DNA of 64,000 bases from CADEDH01 sp039201605 (GCA_039201605.1 JBCCRO010000001.1:1-64000); one strand, 5' to 3'; positions 53,901 through 62,873 are shown, numbered from the stretch's first letter. Numbers and translations: made by a program. Notes: generated by a model not told the origin, from the letters alone.

Positions 53901-54278
53901 GGCGAAACCTGGCGGCAACCCGGCCTCGACAGGATGGTCGGCCAGCAACCGCAGGGCGAACCCGTGCAGGGTGGTGAAGGCGGCCGACTCGACCAGGCCG
54001 GCGGCGTTGAGGAGCTGCTGATCGTTCTGCTCGACCCCGGCCCGCTCCAGCTCGTCCCGCACCCGCTGGCGCAGCTCGGTGGCCGCCGCCTCGGTGAAGG
54101 TGATGGCGGCGATACGGGTGATGGGCACGCCACCGCGGACCATGCGCACGATGCGGCGGACCAGGGAGGTGGTCTTACCGCTGCCGGCGCCGGCTTCGAC
54201 GAACAGGTTGGCCCCGAGATCGGTGGTGACGGTGTTGCGGGCGTCGACGTCGACCAGGGGCGGGGGCAGGGTCACCAT
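50967..54278 (-). CDS. addA: AddA-type helicase-nuclease
   Basis: The 1103-residue protein is a UvrD-family helicase with a C-terminal nuclease, the layout of AddA/RecB. It shows motif I VEAGAGSGKTTSLV (28-40), ITFTEAAATELRQR, motif II LLLDEFQDTDPIQ, GDPKQSIYRFRRAD, motif V VLTIHGSKGLEFP and motif VI HYVATTRAKDIL. Near residues 1005-1045 the nuclease core has GFIDLCVETDEG and IVIDYKTD followed by FYQYQAATY. It would process double-strand breaks with AddB for RecA loading. ATG 54278 overlaps the addB TGA; the longer frame to 54371 lies within addB. Confidence 0.9.
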   Translation of the reverse strand: MVTLPPPLVDVDARNTVTTDLGANLFVEAGAGSGKTTSLVRRIVRMVRGGVPITRIAAITFTEAAATELRQRVRDELERAGVEQNDQQLLNAAGLVESAAFTTLHGFALRLLADHPVEAGLPPGFAVADEIASMLHFDEQWRLFQGQIGDDLDLLDLQERASVLGVELRRFVDIARRFDDNWDLLEAIDRDPAELSPLDLDGVLDRLVALAEVAEACIDPEDKMAAALTALAEAADARRDDLPLDQLEWLTTLKWPGARTGQKPKWLRVDIDTVRRQVKDEKELVQDRIDRYRIEVIDQFVARVADFVTAQVAVRQERGELAFHDLLVLARRLLRGEETVRRELHQRYTRLLLDEFQDTDPIQIELAVLLASTQPVGERSWEELAAELEPGRLVVVGDPKQSIYRFRRADIGVYAAAEVALVDAPTRLVSNFRSVPGIVDFVNQAFGHLIGDGQFGAQPSYTPLTAVRDADPEAPTATPVLVIGGAHDKTVPVGEIREKEAADVAAVICRAVAEGWRTERDGHWLPLRLRDIAVLIPSRLSLPALEAAFGAANLPFRPETTSLVYATQEVRDVLAGVRSVVNPISSIDVVAALRSSLFAVGDDDLLGWHRLGGSWDYREPAPEGAAEHPVARAFAVLCRWHERRWWSTPAALIDTMVTERRLRESALAEPRPRDRWRRYRFLAEQARQFTATQGGDLSDFVAWVDIQSSDLARVTEPIPAEPDDDAVRVLTIHGSKGLEFPMVVLAGSPTRDQNRAAGPQVLFPPAGAPEVKVAAGKATAGFDVHASVEEILDGFERVRLHYVATTRAKDILVVSAHHKEGLSSTGRRTAEALEHCDGSWTAFEARGDERYHIEPPTQLRLAESAFGAVTETWRTEHDRLITATAEARPFSATGLAELLSGRSHVGYDGPDPGETDTAPPATVGITVPVGDDAPGGPAVGTAVHATLEAVDFGAPTDFEALAAFHAEQVGAGDRADDVGRLVGRALSAPAIVLARDHRHWKELYVAAPVGTHVVEGFIDLCVETDEGLIVIDYKTDRVTSTDEVALKVGFYQYQAATYALALETITSRPVIECRFVFIGLDGVIEESVTELDAVKARIKATLS

Positions 54279-57200
54279 CAGCTCTCGAACTCCCGGAGCA
54301 GGGGAGCGACCGGATCGAGGGCGGTGTCGGAACGGACCCGATCCCACTCGCGCTGCCGATCGGTGGGGCACACCCGATCGAAGTCGCAGTAGCGGCAGTT
54401 GGCGTAGGTGAGCCGGGGCCAGCCCACCGTCTCGCCGGGCACGGCGGGGAACAGGCCGCCCGAGATGCCGTCAAGCGCGGCGGCCACCGTGGCGTTGAGG
54501 TCGTCCTCCAGCTGGTCCTCCAGCTCGACGGGCCGGAGATCGCCGTTGCGGGTGAGCCAGTACAGGGCGGTGCGGGGCCCGTCCCGGCCCAGACGCTCCG
54601 CCACCACCCGGGCGTACAGCGGGAGCTGCAGGCGGCGGCCGTTGTCGAGGGGGTTGGCCGCCAAACCGTCGAACGATCGGGGCGAGCCGCCCTTGTAGTC
54701 GATGACGAGCACCCCGCCGTCCGCCGTGGCGTCCACCCGATCGACGTAACCCCGGAGGCGGATGCTGCGACCGTCGGGCAGCACCACCTCGGTCGGCTCG
54801 TCGTCCATACCGAAGCCGAGCTCGGCCTCAACCGGCGTCGACTGGCGGTCGGCCCGCAGGGCGTCGTCGGTGGCGAGGAAGATGTCCATCTCGATGCCGA
54901 GGCGGCGGCGGAGGATGAGGGTGGCCACCCGGCCTCCCGTGATGCCCCGCCGCTGGGCGTCGGCCACCAGGTCGTCGAGGATGCCCAGCAGCCGCTCCCG
55001 GGCCGCCGGAGGCCACGGCTCACCCGGCGGCGGGACGGCGTCATCCTCCAGGGCGGAGGCGATGAACCGCTCCAGCACGGCGTGCACCAGGTTGCCCCGC
55101 TCCAGCGGCGTGATCTCGTCGATGCGCTCCGGTCGGTCGTCCTCGGCCAGACGCAGCACCCGGCCCAGCAGGTAGCGGCGGGGGCAGCTGGCGTAGTCCT
55201 CCAGGGCGGTTGCCGACAGCAGCCGTTCGCCCAGATCGAGCTGATCGGTGCCCACCAGGCCGACGTGGGGGTTCATCTCGCCCCGTCGCCGGGCCAGAAC
55301 CCGCTGCAGGTTGTCGGCCAGCACCGGATCGGCGGTGGCCAGGGCATGGGTGTGGACCGGGTCGCCGCCGTCGGTGTGGTTGACCAGGGCCCGCAGGCCG
55401 AGCTCGTCGATCGAGAGCGGGCGGCCGTGATCGGCCAGAAGACGATGGTGGGAGTCGATCGTGGTCCGCTCGGCGACCAGGGTGTTCAGCTCGCGGGGCC
55501 AGGCCCGGGAACGGAGGCTGCGGAGGTCGCCCCGGGCGGTCACGGCCAGGGCCGGTTGTCGGGAGGAGGCGAAGGCGGCGGCCACCGCCCGCATGTCGAG
55601 GTCGGTGATGGCGTCGGTACCCGCCAGCCGGCCGCCGGAAGCGGCCCGGAGCCGATCGGGGAGCAGGGCGTCGGTGCGGACGACCCGGGGGTAGGAGCCC
55701 TCGGCCAGGCCGATGACCACCACCCGTTCGAACTCCATCCCGACGGCGGCGTTGATCGGCGCCACGAGCAGTCCGGCGCCGAGGGGCGGGCCGGGAATCC
55801 GCAGCTGCTCCAGCCGGGTGGCGACGATGGCGGCACAGGTGTCGAAGTCGACGGGCCCGCCGAAGCGATCGAGAGCGGGTAGCCGTTCCAGCAGACCCAG
55901 GATCCGCTCGTGGGCCGTCCGCTCCTCGTGGGGCCAGTCGTCTTCGGGCCCGAGATAGGTCTCGAGCAGGCCCTGGGCCCACTCGGTCCACCGGTGCCAC
56001 CCGGTGGTGGCCCGACCCTCGTCGAGCCGGAGGTGCAGGTCGGTGACGAACTCGAGCAGGGCTCGGGTCCGCGCCGCATCGGGGTGGGGGATCACGCCGT
56101 CGGGCCCGATCTGGGGCACACCGTTGCGTTCGTACTGCCGAGCGAGGGCGGTGAGGCGTGGCTCCCAGTGGTCGTCGTCGATCACCCCGGCCTGGCGGGA
56201 CAGCAGGTCCCAGTCGAAGGTGGGCACCGGGTTGCCCTCGGGGTCGACGATGGGGGCGGCGGCGACGAGGCCGAGCACGGCGGCCCGTTCCAGGCCGTCC
56301 TGGGCCAGGCCGATGAGGCGCAACAGGAACCGGCCCGTCAGCGACTGGCTCACCGGTCGGTGACCGGGCCCCGACCACGGGATCCGGGCCGCCTCCAGCC
56401 GGTCGGCCAGCAGGCTGGCGTAGGGGTCGGCGTGTGAGTACAGCACGGCCATCGACGACAGCGGCACCCCGGCGGCGGCGTGGGCGGCGACGTCGCCCAA
56501 CGCCGCTCTCACCTCGTCGCCGGGGTCGGCCACCTCGATGACCTTGGCCGTCTCGACGGCGGCGATGTCGACCGCCGACGGTGGCAGCTGCACGCTCCAC
56601 CCGGCCAGACGCTGCTGATGGCGCCGATCGACCACGGGCTCCCCGGTGAGGCCGACCACGATCTCACAGTCGGCCCGGGGGACGAGCGCCGACAGCATCA
56701 GCCCCTCGAGCGGCCGGACGGGCTCGGGGAGGAAGACCACGATGGGGCCGAGTGCGCCGACCGGCAGGTCCTCGAGTTCGTTGCGGGCCACGGCCAGGAT
56801 CTGACCCTGATCCCAGGAGCGGTCGAGGCGTCGTCCGGCCCCCCGCAGGATGCGGAAGGCGTCGGAGGCGATGCCGTCGTCCTCGGCCTCGATACGGGCC
56901 AGGTCCTCGTCGTCGAGCCCGGCCACCTGATGGTGGAGGCGCAGCAGGCGCTCCTCGGTGGTCCGATGGTCGGCCACCCGACCGAAGAGCCCCGGTGCGG
57001 CCGCCAGTTCGGCCCGGATCGCGGCCTGGATCTCCAGGTCGGAGGCGGGGCTGCGGCCGGCGTCGGCCATCGCCTTGCGGGCCAGGTGTTCGGCCAGGCC
57101 CTCGGCGGTGGTGAACCACACCCCGGCCACGCCCCCGGGGCGGCGGCCCAGGGCCCGGCGCACGGCCACCGTGGTCAGCGGGCCGCTGCACACCACCACG

Positions 57201-57298
57201 GCCTGGCCCAGCACATCGTCGCCCCGTCGATCGGCCAGCACCCGGGCCAGCGATTCGATGGCGACCGACCCGAATCCGGTTGTGGTGACGGTGGCCAT
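54278..57298 (-). CDS. addB: AddB-like nuclease subunit lacking a P-loop
   Basis: The 1006-residue partner has a degenerate helicase body and a C-terminal PD-(D/E)xK nuclease with GYVDRVDATADGGVLVIDYKG (active Asp and Lys, about 850-870; quoted motif GYVDRVD and VIDYKG) and an Fe-S set: CPRRY at about 703 and CRYCDFDRVC at about 967-976. The N-terminus VVVCSGPLTTVAVRRAL occupies the place where AddB normally has a Walker A loop, but GKT/S is missing, so it is probably a non-motor subunit as in RecC. Gene order addB-addA with ATGA overlap matches Bacillus-type addBA. Confidence 0.82.
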   Translation of the reverse strand: MATVTTTGFGSVAIESLARVLADRRGDDVLGQAVVVCSGPLTTVAVRRALGRRPGGVAGVWFTTAEGLAEHLARKAMADAGRSPASDLEIQAAIRAELAAAPGLFGRVADHRTTEERLLRLHHQVAGLDDEDLARIEAEDDGIASDAFRILRGAGRRLDRSWDQGQILAVARNELEDLPVGALGPIVVFLPEPVRPLEGLMLSALVPRADCEIVVGLTGEPVVDRRHQQRLAGWSVQLPPSAVDIAAVETAKVIEVADPGDEVRAALGDVAAHAAAGVPLSSMAVLYSHADPYASLLADRLEAARIPWSGPGHRPVSQSLTGRFLLRLIGLAQDGLERAAVLGLVAAAPIVDPEGNPVPTFDWDLLSRQAGVIDDDHWEPRLTALARQYERNGVPQIGPDGVIPHPDAARTRALLEFVTDLHLRLDEGRATTGWHRWTEWAQGLLETYLGPEDDWPHEERTAHERILGLLERLPALDRFGGPVDFDTCAAIVATRLEQLRIPGPPLGAGLLVAPINAAVGMEFERVVVIGLAEGSYPRVVRTDALLPDRLRAASGGRLAGTDAITDLDMRAVAAAFASSRQPALAVTARGDLRSLRSRAWPRELNTLVAERTTIDSHHRLLADHGRPLSIDELGLRALVNHTDGGDPVHTHALATADPVLADNLQRVLARRRGEMNPHVGLVGTDQLDLGERLLSATALEDYASCPRRYLLGRVLRLAEDDRPERIDEITPLERGNLVHAVLERFIASALEDDAVPPPGEPWPPAARERLLGILDDLVADAQRRGITGGRVATLILRRRLGIEMDIFLATDDALRADRQSTPVEAELGFGMDDEPTEVVLPDGRSIRLRGYVDRVDATADGGVLVIDYKGGSPRSFDGLAANPLDNGRRLQLPLYARVVAERLGRDGPRTALYWLTRNGDLRPVELEDQLEDDLNATVAAALDGISGGLFPAVPGETVGWPRLTYANCRYCDFDRVCPTDRQREWDRVRSDTALDPVAPLLREFES

Positions 57299-57355
57299 CG
57301 CCTCAGGCTACGGGCCCCAGTCGGCCATCAGGGGCACGGGATCCGCGGGCGGGGC

Positions 57356-58390
57356 CTACAGATCGGGGCGGACCATGATCTTGACGTGTCGCTCGGGATC
57401 GCCCAGATCGGTGAAGGCCTGGGGCACGCCGTCGATGCCGACATGCCCCGTGATCAACCGTCCGCCGTCGATCCGGCCGTCGGCCAGGGCGTGGAGCGAG
57501 TCGCTGAACTCCTCGGGCGTCCAGCCCAGCACGAAGGTCAGCCGCAGGTGCTTGTAGATGCCGAACGTCGGATGGAACGTGTCGGGCGGGATGCACACCC
57601 CGGCCACCACGATCTCGCTCCGGGGTGGTGCGGCCGCCATCAGCCGGTCGATCATGCCCGGCACGCCGACGGCCTCGAAGATCACGGGCGGCGTCACCCC
57701 GTCGCCGGCGGTCCGCCAGGCGTCGAAGGGGTCGGTGTCGGCCGGGTCGACCACCACGTGGGCGCCCATGGCCTCGGCCGTGGCCCGACGGGTGGGGGAG
57801 AAGTCGGAGGCGATGATCGTCTCGACGCCGGCGGCGGCCAACGAGGCGATGATGGCCAGGCCCACCGGCCCCGCGCCGACCACCACGGCTATGCGCTCCC
57901 GGGTGGCCCCCGATTCGTTCACGGCGTGGAGGCCGACCGCCATCGGCTCGGTGAGGGCGGCGATGACGGGGTCGAGGCCGTTGGGCACCGGGATCAGAGC
58001 GAAGGGGCTGACCAGCAGCTGATCGCCGTAGCCGCCCGGGTAGCGGTTGCTGTAGCCCGGGACGACGGGACCGGTCGGCGTGTCGAGGTAGGGCATGGCG
58101 GCGTAGGCGCCGTCGGTGTCGAGGCCCTCCACCCCTTCACCGACGTCGAGCACCCGGCACGAGATCTCGTGGCCCATCACCAGGTCGAGGTCGGGGTCGA
58201 GCTGCTGGGAGAACCCGCCGCCCGCCGCCTTGGCCGAGGCCACGAGGTCGTGGATGTGATCGACGGTGTGGAGGTCGGAACCGCAGATGCCACAGGCGAC
58301 CGGCTCGACCAGCACCTGTCCCGGACCGGGCCGGAGGTCCGGCAGGTCCTCCACCACCATTCGGCCTTCTCTCAGGATCGCAGCCCGCAT
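57356..58390 (-). CDS. Zinc-binding medium-chain dehydrogenase
   Basis: The 344-residue MDR enzyme has the GroES-like catalytic domain with ACGICGSDLH (Cys36) and VMGHE (His74, Glu75) binding the catalytic zinc, and a Rossmann domain with VVGAGPVGLAIIASLAAAG and SDFSPTRR (NAD preference). The usual four-cysteine structural zinc lobe is missing: after GHE the chain goes straight to YAAMPYLDTPTGP. The substrate alcohol is unknown. It lies 57 bp upstream of addB. Confidence 0.88.
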   Translation of the reverse strand: MRAAILREGRMVVEDLPDLRPGPGQVLVEPVACGICGSDLHTVDHIHDLVASAKAAGGGFSQQLDPDLDLVMGHEISCRVLDVGEGVEGLDTDGAYAAMPYLDTPTGPVVPGYSNRYPGGYGDQLLVSPFALIPVPNGLDPVIAALTEPMAVGLHAVNESGATRERIAVVVGAGPVGLAIIASLAAAGVETIIASDFSPTRRATAEAMGAHVVVDPADTDPFDAWRTAGDGVTPPVIFEAVGVPGMIDRLMAAAPPRSEIVVAGVCIPPDTFHPTFGIYKHLRLTFVLGWTPEEFSDSLHALADGRIDGGRLITGHVGIDGVPQAFTDLGDPERHVKIMVRPDL

Positions 58391-58400
58391 GGGCGGGATC

Positions 58401-58523
58401 CTATGTCACCGCCACTGCGATGAGCACGGCCACGATGACCACGAGGGCGGTCACGGCGGCAGGACCACCGATGTTCGTCTGCGATGCCGGGTGGGGTCGA
58501 TCGACCGGCGGGGGCCGTGGCGC
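58401..58523 (-). other. In-frame extension with transmembrane segment after the beta-helix stop
   Basis: Directly after the TAG at 58524-58526 the same frame stays open for 40 codons to a TAG at 58401. It encodes a Pro-rich stretch (APRPPPVDRPHP), then a hydrophobic segment of about 20 residues (AAVTALVVIVAVLIAVAVT). There is no in-frame ATG; the only GTG would give 17 residues. It may be a lost C-terminal anchor of the upstream gene, a readthrough product or a sequence error. Confidence 0.5.
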
Positions 58524-60140
58524 CTAGTCGAACGCGGAACCCGGGCCGTCGCCGGTGTCGGCGGTGCCGGAGGCGCCCACGGCGGGAGCGCCGCTCGGTT
58601 GGCCGATCGGGTTCTCGACGCCTGCGGCGCCCGAGGGGCCCTTGTTGCCGCTGGCCTGGATCAGGCCCGACGGGTCGGGAGAGCCCTCGGCCAGCCAGCC
58701 GGTGGCGGTCCAGAACGTGTTGTCGACGATCTCCACGGCGTGAGGCCCGAAGGCGTACGGCGCCCGAACCCGCACCGCCCGGGCCCGGGACTCGATGTTG
58801 CGCAGCCCCCAGATCACGTTCCCCTCCACCCGGACCCCGCCGTGACCGACCCAGATGGCCCAGTCGTTGGAGCCGGCCCGGCCGTCGAGGTTGAGGTTCC
58901 AGATGCGGTTGTCCTTGATGACGATGTTGGCGTCGATCTCGGGGTTGGGGTTGTTGGTCACCGACACGTAGGTGGCGCTGATGGCGCCCCCACTGATCGG
59001 GGAGAGGTCGTGGATGTGGTTGCCCTCGACCAGGATGTTGCGGACGCCGGGCTTGATGTCGACGCCCTCGGCTCCGGTGAAGGAGATGTTGTTGCCGACG
59101 ACCTGCACGTTGGAGGTGTTGTCGATCCACTCGGTGCCGCCGTGACCGAGGTAGATCCCCTCGCCGAACTCCGGGGCCGTCCGCCCGAGCTCGGAGATCG
59201 TGTTGTCCTGGACGAGCACATGGCGGCTGGGGGTGCGGTTGGTGAAGTCGGCACCGATGTGGATGCCGGAGTGACCGGAACCGGTGACGGTGTTGTTGGC
59301 CACGACCAGCGGGGCTCCTTCGCTGCCCTCGGAGGCCAGGACCCGGATGCCGAACTGGCTGTTGCGCACGTTGACCCCGATCACGTGCACGTGGCGGGCG
59401 TAGAGCACGTCGAGCCCGCCCTTGTTGCTGCTGGTGTTGTTGGGGTCGATCCACACCCCGTCGGCGGCGGTGATGATGATCGGGGCCTCGGCGGTGCCGT
59501 CGCCACCCGAGGCCCGCTCCGGTTGGTAGTTGACGCTTCGGTACTGGAGCGGCTGGTTGATGTTCGCCACCAGCCGGATCACGTCGCCGGGTTGGGCGGC
59601 GGCGATGGCGGTCGACCATTCGGCGGCACTGGCCACGTCCCGCACGGTGCCCTGAGCCTGGACCTGGATCGGGGGGAAGGCGTCCGACACCCCGGACAGC
59701 TGGCTCAGCTGGGTGGTTGTCGAGGGGGCGACGCGGGACGAGATGCCCTGCTCGATCGGGCCGACATCGGCATCGACCCCGACGGCGCCGACGGTGCCGG
59801 CGGTGGTGGAGGGGGCCTCGAAGGCCTGGGGCTCGGGCTCGATGGCCTCGGTGCCATCCTCGATACGGCCTGCGGGCGAGGGCCGCAGCACCAGTACGAG
59901 GGCCATGGCGGCCGTGACCACGCAGCCGGCGATCAGCAAGCCGCGTTGGGACGGACGGGGGGTGCGCCAGCGGCGCTCGGCGGGCCAGAACTCGTCGTCG
60001 ATCAGGTCGTCGTAGTCGTCGGTGGAGTCGGCCCCGTCATACTCCACCGACCCCGACGCCCAGAGGTCGTCGTCCGTCTCGGCCCGCTCCGAGGTGCGTG
60101 GGTCGATGGCAGTCAAGACGTCAGAGCCTAGCTTGCCCAC
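58524..60140 (-). CDS. Membrane-anchored right-handed beta-helix protein
   Basis: The 538-residue protein has an acidic cytoplasmic N-terminus with Trp-rich EFWPAERRWRTP, one span at about 69-88, a Thr/Ser linker and a parallel beta-helix at about 190-480. The helix shows repeated turns such as VVANNTVTGSGHSGIHIG, VQDNTISELG, VVGNNISFTGAEGVDIK and VEGNHIHDLSP. Such folds are common in polysaccharide lyases, epimerases and adhesins; no catalytic set is obvious. GTG 60140 is used; a TTG at 60116, eight bases after TAGGCT, could be a leaderless start. The same frame continues past the stop into a membrane segment (58401-58523). Confidence 0.85.
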   Translation of the reverse strand: MGKLGSDVLTAIDPRTSERAETDDDLWASGSVEYDGADSTDDYDDLIDDEFWPAERRWRTPRPSQRGLLIAGCVVTAAMALVLVLRPSPAGRIEDGTEAIEPEPQAFEAPSTTAGTVGAVGVDADVGPIEQGISSRVAPSTTTQLSQLSGVSDAFPPIQVQAQGTVRDVASAAEWSTAIAAAQPGDVIRLVANINQPLQYRSVNYQPERASGGDGTAEAPIIITAADGVWIDPNNTSSNKGGLDVLYARHVHVIGVNVRNSQFGIRVLASEGSEGAPLVVANNTVTGSGHSGIHIGADFTNRTPSRHVLVQDNTISELGRTAPEFGEGIYLGHGGTEWIDNTSNVQVVGNNISFTGAEGVDIKPGVRNILVEGNHIHDLSPISGGAISATYVSVTNNPNPEIDANIVIKDNRIWNLNLDGRAGSNDWAIWVGHGGVRVEGNVIWGLRNIESRARAVRVRAPYAFGPHAVEIVDNTFWTATGWLAEGSPDPSGLIQASGNKGPSGAAGVENPIGQPSGAPAVGASGTADTGDGPGSAFD

Positions 60141-60194
60141 CCGTCAACCTCGTGCGCGCCGCGCCGGTTCATCGCCCGTTCATCGGCGCGGGCC

Positions 60195-61556
60195 TCACTC
60201 CCACAGGCGGTCGATGACGTCGAGCCACAGATTGAGGGTCAGACGCAGCGATTCGACGTCGATCCGCTCGTTGTGGCCGTGGAACCGGCTGAAGAACTCC
60301 ATCGGGTTGAGCTCGGGGCTCAACAGCCCGGCACCGTAGGCCACGGCGCCCTTCTTGCGGAAGAAGCGGGCGTCGGTGCCTCCGGTGACCAGGCTGGGGA
60401 TCAGGGCCGCCCCCGGGTAGGGCTTGGTCATCGCCTCGGAGAGGGCGTGCCAGAGCCGGTTGTCGGTGGGGGAGATCGTCGAGACGTCCTCCTGGAGCAC
60501 CTCGACCTCGACCTGGTCGAACAGCTCGCCCAGCGCCGCCCGAAGGTGGGCTTCGACGTCGACCGACGTCTCGCCCGGCAGGGTGCGGATGTCGACCTCG
60601 ATGGTGATCTCGTCGGGGATGATGTTGGTCTTCAGCCCACCGTTGATCACGTTGGGGCTGAACGAGGTGTGGCTGCAGGAGTGCAGGTTGCCGGCGATGG
60701 CGGGCGGCAGTTCGTCGAACGCCTCCTTGATGCGGGACGGATCGAGGAGCTTGGCCGTCAGCTCCCGGTCGAGCCCGAGGGCGAGGATCCGGGCCGCCCA
60801 CATCTCGTCGAGCTGGGGCTTTGGCGAGTACTGGTGGAGCCGCCGGACGACCTCGGCCGCCTTCACCAGGGCGTTGTCGCTGCCGTAGGGCATCGAGCCG
60901 TGGCCCGGCGTGCCCTTCACCTTCAGTCGCCGCCAACCGAGGCCCTTCTCCGCCGTGGTGACCAGGATGCTGGTGCCGGCGGCCGTGGTGAGCGGGATCC
61001 CGCCGAACTCGGTGAGCACGAAGTCGCAGCCGAGATGGTCCCACTCGGCGTCGACCAGGGGGCCGGCGCCGAGCTTGCCCCCGGCCTCCTCGTCGGCAAC
61101 GGCGAAGTAGATGATGTCGCCGGGGTAGCGGGTGTCGTTGCGGGCCAGGTGGCGGAAGGCCACCGTCATCGATGACAGGAGGTTGAGCATGTCGACCGCG
61201 CCCCGGCCCCAGACCTCACCGTCGATGAGCTCCCCGCCGAAGGGGTCGTGGATCCAACCCTCGGGCGATACCGGCACGACGTCGGTGTGGCCCATCAGGC
61301 AGAGCTTGGGGGCCTGGGGATCGGTGCCCTCGAGACGGGCGATCAGCGACGTCCGGCCCGGGTGGACTTCGAAGGTCTCCATGTCGACCCCGGTGCCCTC
61401 GAGCTCGTCCCGCAGCAGTCGGGCGGAGCGATCCTCGTGCCCGGAGTCGGGCGTGCCGTCGTTGACGCACTGGTTGCGGATCAGAGCTTGGAGTAGTTCG
61501 ACCGTCTCATTGGTGAGGGTCTGCTCAGTGGAGGCGTCGATCATGGCCCACATCAT
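60195..61556 (-). CDS. M20-family metallopeptidase
   Basis: The 453-residue zinc hydrolase has the M20 motifs: LMGHTDVVPV (His90, Asp92), GRGAVDMLN (metal-bridging Asp122), DEEAGG (Glu156 base, Glu157) and GTPGHGSMP in the dimerisation domain. A late SLVTGGTDARFFR and FHGHNERI supply the last His. The family removes acyl or amino-acid groups (DapE, ArgE, dipeptidases). No signal peptide is present. ATG 61556 has AGGAG 12 bases upstream; ATGs at 61553 and 61544 are possible. The substrate is unknown. Confidence 0.9.
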   Translation of the reverse strand: MMWAMIDASTEQTLTNETVELLQALIRNQCVNDGTPDSGHEDRSARLLRDELEGTGVDMETFEVHPGRTSLIARLEGTDPQAPKLCLMGHTDVVPVSPEGWIHDPFGGELIDGEVWGRGAVDMLNLLSSMTVAFRHLARNDTRYPGDIIYFAVADEEAGGKLGAGPLVDAEWDHLGCDFVLTEFGGIPLTTAAGTSILVTTAEKGLGWRRLKVKGTPGHGSMPYGSDNALVKAAEVVRRLHQYSPKPQLDEMWAARILALGLDRELTAKLLDPSRIKEAFDELPPAIAGNLHSCSHTSFSPNVINGGLKTNIIPDEITIEVDIRTLPGETSVDVEAHLRAALGELFDQVEVEVLQEDVSTISPTDNRLWHALSEAMTKPYPGAALIPSLVTGGTDARFFRKKGAVAYGAGLLSPELNPMEFFSRFHGHNERIDVESLRLTLNLWLDVIDRLWE

Positions 61557-61688
61557 GGCAGCGACCGGCTCCTGGAGTGAGATTCCGACGTGACGAACCG
61601 ACGACACGCAGCACCGTCCCGCCCGGGTGGCTATACGGTTGACGCGGGGCCCGGGCGGACGAGGTGGGTAGGAGCGATTCCCGGACGT

Positions 61689-62774
61689 ATGACGAGGCAG
61701 GCGTGGGGCGGGAACGACAATTCGGTAGGGCCCGGCCGGTTGATTCGGCGCGGGATCAATCGTAGACGCGCCCGGCTTCTGCTGCTCCTGCTGGCCCTGA
61801 TCCCGGCGGCCTGCGTCGACTCCAGCGAGGGCTCGTCGACGGCGGGCACGCTCGGCAGTGAACAGGCCGCCCCCGGCTCGGTCGACACTGCGCCGGCACC
61901 GGCCGAGGAGTGGTCGACCGAGACACCCGGCGGCCCACCGCTGACGGCGATGGCCTCGGTGGCCGAGATCCGCCAGGCGGTCGAGGAGACCCACGGCCGG
62001 ACGAGCGATGTGGCCCAGGAGGTGCGCCGGTTCGCCCCCTTCCCCGACCTCCCGGCGATGGTGCGGCCTTCGGTCGCCGAACTGCGGGCCGACGTGAGCG
62101 CCCTCAACGACGGCTCCGGGCCGACCAGCACGGCCGAGGTCGCCTTCTCGGTCGACGGCACCGTCGACGAACTGATCGAGGTGTTCCGGGCCGACTTCGG
62201 GGCCCGCGGCTGGGTCGAGTCGTCCGACCGGTTCGGCGAGTCGGGCGGTGCCGCCCTGCGGGAGCTGGCCTTCGCCATCCCCGACACCGCCTACGGCCGC
62301 GACGACGTCCTGCTCGGCTTCTCGACCGCCACCCCGCTCAACGGCGTCACCCGCACCACCGTCCGCATGCGGTACGTCGAGGTGCTCGCCGTCGACGACC
62401 CGACGGCCCAACGCTTCACCGGCTGGACCACGGGCATCCCGCTGCCGGCCACCCCCGTCCTCACCAGCGCCGGCATCCACACGAGTTTCGTCGGCCGCAA
62501 CACACTGCACCTGTCGCTGGCCACGTTCTACGACTCGGTCAGCCCCGAGGGCGTTGCCGACCAGATCCGCACCGCGCTCCCGGCCGCCGGGTTCACCGAG
62601 CGGCCGACGCCGCTCACCGGCGACGCCACCGACAACTGGGTCCACCTGAACAGCGAGCAGTTCGACACCGCCTGGGTCAGCACTCAGGGCAACGGGCAGA
62701 ACCCGCCGTCGTCGGCCAATCCGACCAAGGTCAACGTCGACGCCCGCGTCGACTTCACCCCGGTCACCCCGTAG
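61689..62774 (+). CDS. Putative lipoprotein of unknown function
   Basis: The 361-residue protein has an Arg-rich N-terminus and a lipobox LLALIPAAC with Cys42. After a Ser/Gly/Ala linker two similar alpha/beta halves follow: FSVDGTVDELIEVFRADFGARGW and SLATFYDSVSPEGVADQI...LPAAGF (parts quoted). Each half resembles small lipoprotein domains of unknown role. ATG 61689 is used with AGGAG 14 bases upstream. An in-frame TTG at 61740 would give a more typical 25-residue signal. It is divergent from the peptidase gene. Confidence 0.75.
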   Translation: MTRQAWGGNDNSVGPGRLIRRGINRRRARLLLLLLALIPAACVDSSEGSSTAGTLGSEQAAPGSVDTAPAPAEEWSTETPGGPPLTAMASVAEIRQAVEETHGRTSDVAQEVRRFAPFPDLPAMVRPSVAELRADVSALNDGSGPTSTAEVAFSVDGTVDELIEVFRADFGARGWVESSDRFGESGGAALRELAFAIPDTAYGRDDVLLGFSTATPLNGVTRTTVRMRYVEVLAVDDPTAQRFTGWTTGIPLPATPVLTSAGIHTSFVGRNTLHLSLATFYDSVSPEGVADQIRTALPAAGFTERPTPLTGDATDNWVHLNSEQFDTAWVSTQGNGQNPPSSANPTKVNVDARVDFTPVTP

Positions 62775-62873
62775 CCCCCGCCCGATCTCGCCGAACTCGG
62801 CGCCCGACCCGGCGGGGCCGCCGGGCGGCCGAGGACGGCGCGGGCGCCGATTCGACGCCGCCTGCAACGCGCC

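Noticed and set aside
58266..60131. Long plus-strand ORF opposite the beta-helix gene
   Set aside because: It is an antisense shadow rich in Val/Gly/Asp; the minus-strand frame has clear beta-helix turns and a membrane anchor.
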